DNA from: Saccoglossus kowalevskii
Lineage: Eukaryota > Hemichordata > Enteropneusta > Harrimaniidae
Assembly: GCF_000003605.2 (NCBI RefSeq)
Contig: NW_003145511.1
Span: 1-22,530, forward strand
Reading direction: 5' to 3'
DNA length: 22,530 nucleotides
In this document: in pieces, positions 16,718 to 22,530 of the stretch
Numbering within the stretch: the first letter of the stretch is position 1
Layout of the letters: each line of letters begins with the position of its first letter
Notes under the pieces: model-generated
The model's input: only the letters and a program-made list of their open reading frames with translations
Told to the model about the DNA's origin: nothing
Database searches by the model: none
Program-made: the position numbers and the translations under genes

Positions 16718-16821
16718 GCCTACTGCACGTGGTATTCCCAGCCGGTCTCCCGTGCAAGAACTAACCACGCCCTATGCGGCCTAACTTCAGTGATCGGACG
16801 AGAACTGGTGTATTCTGCAAT
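16718..16821 (-). pseudogene. Truncated 5S copy 80
   Basis: 104 nt, same deletion junction (ctgcaataaaaatgctcatcag). cccgtgcaagaac, cgccctatgcggcc. Its own T tract is lost (aatcaacatg). Confidence 0.85.
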
Positions 16822-16835
16822 AAAAATGCTCATCA

Positions 16836-16954
16836 GCCTACTGCACATGGTATTCCCAGCCGGTCTCCCATGCAAGTACTAACCAAGCCTGATGCAGCTT
16901 AACTTCAGTGATCGGACGAGAACTGGTGTATTCCGCAATGGTTTGGCAGTAGGC
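16836..16954 (-). rRNA. 5S rRNA: 5S rRNA copy 81
   Basis: 119 nt. gcacatgg, accaagcctgatg, attccgcaatgg. Confidence 0.85.
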
Positions 16955-17051
16955 TGGATATTCGTCGGAATTGGATGTAATTTAATACATCGGCTAGGCA
17001 AAAAATCCCGGAAAAAAGTTTGTATGTACGGTGGAATAAAAATGTTGATGA

Positions 17052-17170
17052 GCCTAATGCACGTGGTATTCCCAGCCGGTCTCCCATGCAAGTACTGACC
17101 ATGGCCGATGCAGATTAACTTCAGAGATCAGACAAGAACTGGTGTATTCTGCATTGGTTTGGCAGTAGGC
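17052..17170 (-). rRNA. 5S rRNA: 5S rRNA copy 82
   Basis: 119 nt. taatgc type, tactgaccatggccg, gcagatt, cagagatcagacaag, gcattgg. Confidence 0.85.
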
Positions 17171-17270
17171 TGAATATTCGTCGGAATTGGATGTCATTTA
17201 ATGCTACGGCTAGGCAAAACAAAATTTTGGGTAAAAGTTAGTATGTAATGTGGAATAAAAAAGTTGATGA

Positions 17271-17389
17271 GCCTACTGCACGTGGTATTCCCAGCCGGTC
17301 TCCCATGCAAGTACTAACCACGCCCGATGCAGCTTGACTTCAGTGATCGGAGGAGAACTGGTGTATTCCGCAATGGTTTGGCAGTAGGC
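17271..17389 (-). rRNA. 5S rRNA: 5S rRNA copy 83
   Basis: 119 nt. gcagcttgac, gatcggagg, attccgcaatgg. Confidence 0.85.
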
Positions 17390-17486
17390 TGGATATTCGT
17401 CGGAATTGGATGTAATTTAATACATCGGCTAGGCAAAAAATCCCGGAAAAAAGTTAGCATGTACGGTGGAATAAAAATGTTGATGA

Positions 17487-17603
17487 GCCTAATGCACGTG
17501 GTACTCCAGCCGGTCTCCCATGCAAGTACTAACCACGCCCGATACAGGTTAACTTCAGTGATCGGACGAAAACTGGTGTATTCTGCAATGGTTTGGCAGT
17601 AGC
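17487..17603 (-). rRNA. 5S rRNA: 5S rRNA copy 84
   Basis: 117 nt. taatgc type, gtggtactccagcc (one base short), gatacagg, gacgaaaac, gcagtagctg (one base short). Confidence 0.8.
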
Positions 17604-17696
17604 TGAATATTCGTCCGAATTGCATGTCATTTAATGCTTCGTCTAGCAAAAATCATGGGAAAAGTTAGTATGTAATGTGAATAAAAATGTTCATCA

Positions 17697-17815
17697 GCCT
17701 ACTGCACGTGGTATTCCCAGCCGGTCTCCCGTGCAAGTACTAACCACGCCCGATGGAGCTTAACTTCAGTGATCGGACGAGAACTGGTGTATTCTGCAAT
17801 GGTTTGGCAGTAGGC
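17697..17815 (-). rRNA. 5S rRNA: 5S rRNA copy 85
   Basis: 119 nt. cccgtgcaag, gatggagc; otherwise consensus with perfect helix I. Its 3' flank carries the gttcatcag variant otherwise seen at deletion junctions. Confidence 0.87.
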
Positions 17816-17912
17816 TGAATATTCGTCGGAATTGGATGTAATTTAATACTTCGGCTTGGCAAAAAATCCCGGGAAAAAGTTAGTATGTATGGTGGAATAA
17901 AAATGTTCATCA

Positions 17913-18031
17913 GCCTAATGCACGTGGTATTCCCAGCCGGACTCCAATGCAAATACTAACCAATCCTGATGCAGCTTAACTTCAGTGATCGGACAAGAAC
18001 AGGTGTATTCTGCAATGGTTTGGCAGTAGGC
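17913..18031 (-). rRNA. 5S rRNA: 5S rRNA copy 86
   Basis: 119 nt. taatgc type, ggactccaatgcaaatac, caatcctgatg, gacaagaacagg. Also flanked by gttcatcag. Confidence 0.85.
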
Positions 18032-18128
18032 TTAATATTCGTCGGAATAGGATGTCATTTAATGCTACCGCTAGGCAAAAAATCATAGGAAAAAGGTAGT
18101 ATGTAATGTGGAATAACAATGTTGATGA

Positions 18129-18247
18129 GCCTAAGGCACGTGGCATTCCCAGCCGGTCTCCCATTCAAGTACTTACCACGTCCAATGCAGCTTAACTTCA
18201 GTGATCAGACGAGAACTGGTGTGTTCTGCAATGGTTTGGCAGTAGGC
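18129..18247 (-). rRNA. 5S rRNA: 5S rRNA copy 87
   Basis: 119 nt. cctaaggcacg, ggcattccc, cccattcaagtacttacc, cgtccaatg, gatcag, gtgtgttc. T tract broken (aataacaatg). Confidence 0.8.
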
Positions 18248-18344
18248 TGAGTGTTCGTCAGAATTGGATGTCGTTTAACGCTTCAGCTAGGCAAAAAATC
18301 CCGGGAAAATGTTGGTATGTACGGTGGAATAAACATGTTGATAA

Positions 18345-18463
18345 GCCTACTGCACGTGGTATTCCCAGCCGGTCTCCCATGCAAGTACTAACCACGCCAG
18401 ATGCAGCTTAACTTCAGTGATCGGACGAGAACTGGTGTATTCTGCAATGGTTTGGCAGTAGGC
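18345..18463 (-). rRNA. 5S rRNA: 5S rRNA copy 88, closest to consensus
   Basis: 119 nt; a single difference from the array consensus (gccagatg) and a perfect 9-bp helix I. However, its primary T tract is only T3 (aataaacatg); a T4 and a T6 lie further downstream. One of the most plausible intact RNAs here. Confidence 0.9.
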
Positions 18464-18560
18464 TAAATATTCGTCCGAATTGTATGTCATTTAATGCTTC
18501 GTCTAGGCAAAAAATCATGGGAAAAAGTTAGTATGTAATGTGGAATAAAAATGTTGATGA

Positions 18561-18679
18561 GCCTACTGCACGTGGTATTCCATGCCGGTCTCCCGTGCAA
18601 GATCTAACCACGCCCTATGCGGCTTAACTTCAGTGATCGGACGAGAACTGGTGTATTCTGCAATGGTTTGGCAGTAGGC
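18561..18679 (-). rRNA. 5S rRNA: 5S rRNA copy 89
   Basis: 119 nt. attccatgcc, cccgtgcaagatc, cgccctatgcggc. Related to truncated copies 80 and 97, but full length. Confidence 0.85.
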
Positions 18680-18776
18680 TGAATATTCGTTCGAATTGTA
18701 TGTCATTTAATGCTTCGTCTAGGGAAAAAATCATACGAAAAAGTTTGTATGTAATGTGGAATAAAAATGTTGATGG

Positions 18777-18894
18777 GCCTAATGCACGTGGTATTCCCAG
18801 CCGGTCTCTCATGCAAGTACTAACCACGTCCGGTTAGCTTAACTTCAGTGATCGGATGAGAACTGGTGTATTCTGAAATGGAGTGGCAGTAGGC
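18777..18894 (-). rRNA. 5S rRNA: 5S rRNA copy 90
   Basis: 118 nt. taatgc type, ctctcatg, cgtccggttagc, ggatgag, tgaaatggagtgg. Confidence 0.8.
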
Positions 18895-18990
18895 TGAATA
18901 TTCGCCGGAATTGGATGTCATTTAATGCTACTACTAGCAAAAAATCATGGGAAAAAGTTAGTATGTAATGTGGAATAAAAATGTTGATGA

Positions 18991-19108
18991 GCCTACTGCA
19001 CGTGATATTCTCAGCCGGTCTCCCAAGCAAGTACTAACCACGTCCGGTTAGCTTAACTTCAGTGATCAGACGAGAACTGGTGTATTCTGCAATGGGTTTG
19101 GCAGTAGC
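18991..19108 (-). rRNA. 5S rRNA: 5S rRNA copy 91
   Basis: 118 nt. As copy 66, with an extra G at aatgggtttgg. Confidence 0.8.
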
Positions 19109-19203
19109 TGAATATTCGTCAGAATTGGATGTCGTTTACGCTTTGGCTAGGCAAAAAATCTCGGGAAAAGTTGGTATATACGGTAGAATCAAAATGTTGA
19201 TAA

Positions 19204-19323
19204 GTCTACTGCACTTGGTACTCCCAGCAGGTCTCCCCATGCAAGTACTAACCACGCCCGATGCAGCTTAACTTCAGTGATCGGACGAGAATTTGTGTAT
19301 TCTGCATTGGTTTGGCAGTAGGC
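19204..19323 (-). rRNA. 5S rRNA: 5S rRNA copy 92
   Basis: 120 nt. gtctactgcacttggtact, cagcagg, one extra C at ctccccatg, agaatttgtg, gcattgg. Confidence 0.8.
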
Positions 19324-19420
19324 TGAATATTCGTCGGAATTTGATGTAATTTAATACTTCGACTAGGCAAAAAATACCGGGAAAAAGTTAGTATGTATGG
19401 TGGAATAATAATGTTGTTGA

Positions 19421-19539
19421 GCCTAATGCACATGGTATTCACAGCCGGTCTCCCATGCAAGTACTGACCACGCCCGATGCAGCTTAACTTCTGTGATCGG
19501 ACGAGAACTGGTGTATTCTGCAATGGTTTGGCCGTAGGC
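19421..19539 (-). rRNA. 5S rRNA: 5S rRNA copy 93
   Basis: 119 nt. taatgcacatgg, ttcacagcc, tactgacc, cttctgtg, ggccgtaggc. The primary T tract is destroyed (aataataatg). Confidence 0.8.
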
Positions 19540-19636
19540 TGAATATTCGTCCGAATTGTATGTAATTTAATGCTTCGTCTGTGCAAAAAATCATGGGAAT
19601 AAGTTAGTATGTAATGTGGAATAAAAATGTTGATGA

Positions 19637-19755
19637 GCCTACTGCACGTGGTATTCCCAGCCGCTCTCCCGTGCAAGTACTCACCACGCCCGATGCAGCT
19701 TAACTTCAGTGATCGGACGAGAACTGGTGTATTCTGCTATGGTTTGGCAGTAGGC
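19637..19755 (-). rRNA. 5S rRNA: 5S rRNA copy 94
   Basis: 119 nt. gccgctctcccgtg, tactcacc, tctgctatgg. Confidence 0.85.
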
Positions 19756-19851
19756 TGATTATTCGTCGGAATTGGATGTAATTTAATACTTCGACTAGGC
19801 AAAAAATCCCGGGAAAACGTTAGTATGTATGGTGGAATAAAATGTTGATAA

Positions 19852-19969
19852 GCCTACTGCACTTGGTACTCCAGCAGGTCTCCCATGCAAGTACTAACCA
19901 CGCCCGATGCAGCTTAACTTCAGTGATCGGACGAGAATTTGTGTATTCTGCATTGGTTTGGCAGTAGGC
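19852..19969 (-). rRNA. 5S rRNA: 5S rRNA copy 95
   Basis: 118 nt. As copy 92, but gtactccagc is one base short and the extra C is absent. Confidence 0.8.
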
Positions 19970-20066
19970 TGAATATTCGTCGGAATTTGATGTAATTTAA
20001 TACTTCGACTAGGCAAAAAATACCGGGAAAAAGTTAGTATGTATGGTGGAATAATAATGTTGTTGA

Positions 20067-20185
20067 GCCTAATGCACATGGTATTCACAGCCGGTCTCCC
20101 ATGCAAGTACTGACCACGCCCGATGCAGCTTAACTTCTGTGATCGGACGAGAACTGGTGTATTCTGCAATGGTTTGGCAGTAGGC
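20067..20185 (-). rRNA. 5S rRNA: 5S rRNA copy 96
   Basis: 119 nt. As copy 93 with the normal 5' end gcagtaggc; the T tract is likewise lost. Confidence 0.8.
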
Positions 20186-20282
20186 TGAATATTCGTTCGA
20201 ATTGTATGTCATTTAATGCTTCGTCTAGGCAAAAAATCATGGGTAAAAGTTAGTATGTAATGTGGAATAAAAATGTTGATGA

Positions 20283-20386
20283 GCCTACTGCACGTGGTAT
20301 TCCCAGCCGGTCTCCCGTGCAAGAACTAACCACGCCCTATGCGGCTTAACTTCAGTGATCGGACGAGAACTGGTGTATTCTGAAAT
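20283..20386 (-). pseudogene. Truncated 5S copy 97
   Basis: 104 nt, same deletion junction (ctgaaataaaaatgttcatcag). cccgtgcaagaac, cgccctatgcggc, as in copy 80. Confidence 0.85.
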
Positions 20387-20400
20387 AAAAATGTTCATCA

Positions 20401-20519
20401 GTCTACTGCACGTGGTATTCCCAGCCGGTCTCCCATGCAAGTACTAAGCAAGCCTGATGCAGCTTAACTTCAGTGATCGGACAAGAACATGTGTATTCTG
20501 CAATGGTTTGGCAGTAGGC
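20401..20519 (-). rRNA. 5S rRNA: 5S rRNA copy 98
   Basis: 119 nt. gtctactgc, tactaagcaagcctgatg, gacaagaacatg. Confidence 0.85.
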
Positions 20520-20616
20520 TTAATATTCGTCGGAATTGGATGTCATTTAATGCTACGGCTAGGCAAAAAATCATAGGAAAAAGGTAGTATGTAATGTGGA
20601 ATAAAAATGTTGATGA

Positions 20617-20735
20617 GCCTACTGCACGTGGCATTCCCAGCCGGTCTCCAATTCAAGTACTTACCACGTCCAATGCAGCTTAACTTCAGTGATCGGACGA
20701 AAACTGGTGTGTTCTGCAATGGTTTGGCAGTAAGC
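20617..20735 (-). rRNA. 5S rRNA: 5S rRNA copy 99
   Basis: 119 nt. ggcattccc, ctccaattcaagtacttacc, cgtccaatg, gacgaaaac, gtgtgttc, 5' end agtaagc. Confidence 0.85.
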
Positions 20736-20832
20736 TGAGTGTTCGTCAGAATTGGATGTCGTTTAACGCTTCGGCTAGGCAAAAAATCCCGGGAAAATGT
20801 TGGTATGTACGGTGGAATAAACATGTTGATAA

Positions 20833-20951
20833 GCCTACTGCTCGTGGTATTCCCAATCGGTCTCCCATGCAAGTACTAACCACACCCGATGCAGCTTAAC
20901 TTCAGTGATCGGGAGAGAACTGGTGTATTCTGCAATGGTTTGGCAGTAGGC
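20833..20951 (-). rRNA. 5S rRNA: 5S rRNA copy 100
   Basis: 119 nt. tactgctcgtgg, cccaatcgg, cacacccg, gatcgggag. T tract only T3 (aataaacatg). Confidence 0.8.
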
Positions 20952-21048
20952 TGAATATTCGTCCTAATTGTATGTCATTTAATGCTTCGTCTAGGCAAAA
21001 AATCATGGGAAAAAGTTAATATGTAATGTGGAATAAAAATGTTGATGA

Positions 21049-21167
21049 GCCTACTGCACGAGGTATTCCCAGCCGGTCTCCCGTGCAAGTACTAACCACG
21101 CCCGATGCAGCTTAGCTTCAGTGATCGGACGAGAACTGGTGTATTCTGCAATGGTTTGGCAGGAGGC
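21049..21167 (-). rRNA. 5S rRNA: 5S rRNA copy 101
   Basis: 119 nt. cacgagg, cccgtgcaag, gatgcagcttagc, 5' end caggaggc. Confidence 0.85.
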
Positions 21168-21264
21168 TGAACATTTGTCAGAATTGGATGTAATTTAATA
21201 CTTCTGCTAGGCAACAAATCCCGGGAAAAAGTTGGTATGTACGGTGGAATAAAAATGTTGATGA

Positions 21265-21383
21265 GCGTACTGCACGTGGTATTCCCAGCCGGTCTCACAT
21301 CCAAGTACTAACCACGCCAGATGCAGCTTAACTTCAGTGATCGGACGAGAACGGGTGTATTCTGCAATGGTTTAGCAGTAGGC
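21265..21383 (-). rRNA. 5S rRNA: 5S rRNA copy 102
   Basis: 119 nt. gcgtactgc, cacatccaag, gccagatg, aacgggtg, tttagcag. Confidence 0.85.
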
Positions 21384-21480
21384 TGAATATTCGTCGGAAT
21401 TGGATGTAACTTAATACTTCGGCTAGGCAAAAAATCCCGGGAAAAATTTAGTCTGTACGGTGGAATAAAAATGTTGATGA

Positions 21481-21598
21481 GACTAATGCACGTGGTATTC
21501 CCAGCCGGTCTCCCATGCAAGTAGTAACCACGCTCGATGCAGCTTAACTTCAGTGATCGGACGAGAACTGGTGTATTTTGCAATGGCTTGGCAGTAGC
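21481..21598 (-). rRNA. 5S rRNA: 5S rRNA copy 103
   Basis: 118 nt. gactaatgc, tagtaacc, cgctcg, ttttgcaatggc, gcagtagctg (same G loss as copy 46). Confidence 0.8.
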
Positions 21599-21693
21599 TG
21601 AATGTTCGTCCGAATTGTATGTCGTTTAATGCTTCGGCTATGCAAAAATCTCGGGAAATGTTAGTATGTATGGTGGAATAAAAATGTTGATGA

Positions 21694-21811
21694 GCCTAAT
21701 GCACATGGTATTCCCTGCCGGTCTCCCATGCAAGTACTGACGTAGCCGATGCAGATTAACTTCAGTGATCAGACGAGAACTGGTGTATTCTGCATTGGTT
21801 TGTATGCAGGC
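21694..21811 (-). rRNA. 5S rRNA: 5S rRNA copy 104
   Basis: 118 nt. taatgcacatgg, ttccctgcc, tactgacgtagccg, gcagatt, gatcag, gcattggtttgtatgcaggc, so the RNA 5' end is scrambled. Confidence 0.75.
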
Positions 21812-21911
21812 TGAATATTCGTCGGAATTGGATGTCATTTAATGCTACGGCTAGGCAAAAAAAAATTTTGGGTTAAAGTTAGTATGTAATGTGGAATAAA
21901 AATGTTGATGA

Positions 21912-22030
21912 GCCTACTGCACGTGGTATTCCCAGCCGGTCTCACATGCAAGTACTTACCACGCCCGATGCAGCTTAACTTCAGTGATCGGAGGAGAACT
22001 GGTGTATTCTGCAATGGTTTGGCAGTAGGC
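21912..22030 (-). rRNA. 5S rRNA: 5S rRNA copy 105
   Basis: 119 nt. ctcacatg, cttaccacg, gatcggagg; otherwise consensus with perfect helix I. Confidence 0.85.
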
Positions 22031-22127
22031 TGGATATTCGTCGGAATTGGATGTAATTTAATACATCGGCTAGGCAAAAAATCCCAGAAAAAAGTTAGTA
22101 TGTATGGTGGAATAAAAATGTTGATGA

Positions 22128-22246
22128 GCCTACTGCAAGTGGTATTCCCAGCCGGTCTCCCATGCAAGTACTAACCACGCCCGATACAGCTTAACTTCAG
22201 TGATCAGACGAGAACTGGTGTATTCTGCAATGGTTTGGCAGTAGGC
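22128..22246 (-). rRNA. 5S rRNA: 5S rRNA copy 106
   Basis: 119 nt. gcaagtgg, gatacagc, gatcagacg; same as copy 68. Confidence 0.85.
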
Positions 22247-22342
22247 TGAATATTCGTCGCAATTGGATGTCGTTTAACGCTTTGGCTAAGCAAAAAATCC
22301 GGGAAAAAGTTGCTATGTACGGTGGAATCTAAATGTTGATAA

Positions 22343-22461
22343 GCCTACTGCACGTGATATTTCAAGCCGGTGTCCCATGCAAGTACTAACCACGCCCGAT
22401 GCAGCTTAACTTCAGTGATCGGACGAGAACTGGTGTATTCTGCAATGGTTTGGCCGTAGGC
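22343..22461 (-). rRNA. 5S rRNA: 5S rRNA copy 107
   Basis: 119 nt. gtgatatttcaagccggtgtccc, 5' end ggccgtaggcc as in copy 8. T tract reduced to T3 (aatctaaatg). Confidence 0.8.
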
Positions 22462-22530
22462 CGAATATTCGTCCGAATTGTATGTAATTTAAGGCCTCGT
22501 CTAGGCAAAAATCATGGGAAAAAGTTAGTA
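22462..22530 (-). other. Partial 5S spacer at right edge
   Basis: The first 69 bp of the spacer upstream of copy 107, class with cgtctaggc and catggg. It includes ttaaggcctcg where ttaatgcttcg is usual. The array evidently continues beyond the window. Confidence 0.85.

Larger units (their letters stand above)
17913..18463 (-). repeat. Segment shared with 20401-20951
   Basis: Copies 86-88 and 98-100 share gacaagaaca, ggcttaatattcg, ataggaaaaaggtag, cacgtccaatg, gtgtgttctg and aataaacatg at an exact offset of 2488 bp. Confidence 0.8.
18655..19203 (-). repeat. Segment shared with 13560-14107
   Basis: Second instance of the block described at 13560, offset by about 5.1 kb; copies 90-91 correspond to copies 65-66. 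Confidence 0.8.
19204..19851 (-). repeat. 648-bp higher-order repeat, first instance
   Basis: Copies 92-94. The first two units are duplicated as copies 95-96 at 19852-20185. Shared marks are gcacttggtact, agaatttgtg, gcattgg, aataataatgttgttgag, ttcacagcc and cttctgtgatc. Confidence 0.85.
19852..20185 (-). repeat. 648-bp higher-order repeat, second instance
   Basis: Copies 95-96, offset 646-648 bp from copies 92-93. The spacer upstream of copy 96 then switches class, so the duplication breakpoint lies there. Confidence 0.85.
20401..20951 (-). repeat. Segment shared with 17913-18463
   Basis: Second instance. Its first unit is preceded here by a truncated copy, whereas the first instance is not. 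Confidence 0.8.
21049..21598 (-). repeat. Distant copy of the 4399-4949 block (copies 101-103)
   Basis: Carries the same three-unit order of diagnostic variants, with a few private changes (caggaggc, gccagatg and a one-base loss at gcagtagctg). Ordinary units surround it, pointing to a long-range transfer or duplication. Confidence 0.75.
21912..22461 (-). repeat. Segment shared with 14108-14656
   Basis: Second instance. At its right end it changes to resemble copy 8 (1470-1588), sharing ggccgtaggccg, so the junction between the two histories lies inside copy 107. Confidence 0.75.
1..22530 (-). repeat. Tandem 5S rDNA array, 216-bp unit, 107 copies
   Basis: The window is filled head-to-tail by a 216-bp unit (119-nt 5S region plus 97-nt spacer), always with the RNA on the minus strand. 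Full units mostly start exactly 216 bp apart (174, 390, 606, 822, 1038, 1254 and so on), with 213-219 bp where small indels occur and 118 bp for five deleted units. The minus-strand consensus has the 5S landmarks: 5' GCCTACTGCC, loop C GTTCTCGTCCGATCA, box C-like TGCATGGGAGACCGGCTG, loop E TAGTAC with GGGAATA, and 3' GCAGTAGGC. Pol III transcribes such genes for the large ribosomal subunit. Copies are numbered 1-107 from left to right, and variants in the copy entries are quoted as printed on the + strand, the complement of the RNA. No stretch over about 100 bp lacks a 5S copy, and no other gene lies between copies. I am sure of the 5S origin, less sure of activity. Confidence 0.95.

Noticed and set aside
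1-22530. CRISPR array
   Set aside because: Repeats are 216 bp with no short unique spacers; both parts of the unit repeat, and the RNA part is 5S.
1-22530. SINE family derived from 5S (SINE3 type) rather than genes
   Set aside because: There is no tRNA- or LINE-like tail, no poly-A or simple-repeat tail, and no target-site duplications. Units are strictly head to tail at fixed spacing, which fits tandem rDNA or satellite better than retroposition.
1-22530. Linked spliced-leader, U6 or histone genes in the spacers
   Set aside because: Spacers are about 97 nt, all variants of one sequence, and I see no splice-leader donor with Sm site, no U6 core and no coding sequence in them.

Overview
The whole window is one tandem array of 5S ribosomal RNA genes or 5S-derived repeats, all transcribed from the minus strand. 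It contains no protein-coding gene, tRNA, other RNA gene, mobile element or CRISPR array that I can support. The basic unit is 216 bp: a 119-nt 5S region plus a 97-nt spacer. I placed 107 copies by eye: one cut by the left edge (copy 1), 101 essentially full-length (116-121 nt), and five lacking the first ~15 nt of the RNA (copies 14, 71, 74, 80, 97). The window ends inside the spacer upstream of copy 107.

The identification rests on the minus-strand consensus. It starts GCCTACTGCC, carries the animal-type loop C word GTTCTCGTCCGATCA, has TFIIIA/Pol III internal promoter elements (box A-like AGTTAAGC, intermediate element, box C-like TGCATGGGAGACCGGCTG), and ends GCAGTAGGC, which pairs with its 5' end over 9 bp. 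The loop C word and overall length point to a metazoan, probably an invertebrate. The lineage cannot be resolved from this sequence alone.

Each spacer has a T5 tract 10-14 nt after the RNA 3' end, two further T tracts (T5, T6) as possible backup terminators, and an AT-rich TATTAAAT-like word about 26-33 nt upstream of the next RNA start. This is a standard layout for a Pol III 5S unit.

The copies are unusually heterogeneous for a 5S array. Spacers fall into at least four recognisable sequence classes, and the 3' end of the RNA (gcctactgc versus gcctaatgc on +) tends to travel with the flanking spacer class. Blocks of several units recur at distances from 550 bp to about 18 kb, showing repeated segmental duplication and recombination. 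A 98-bp deletion with one fixed junction occurs five times. Some short stretches carry clusters of single-base indels that may be assembly or read errors. Layout by region: 1-3750, mixed units, one truncation and an indel-rich patch; 3751-10780, a strongly patterned zone of recurring blocks; 10781-13500, mixed units; 13501-17700, a zone with truncated units and a 550-bp higher-order repeat; 17701-22530, further block duplications, including segments shared with the earlier zones.

Whether this is the active 5S locus, a diverged side array or a 5S-derived satellite cannot be settled from sequence. The consensus has preserved stems, including paired changes, so it descends from functional genes, but many individual copies carry stem mismatches or damaged terminators.
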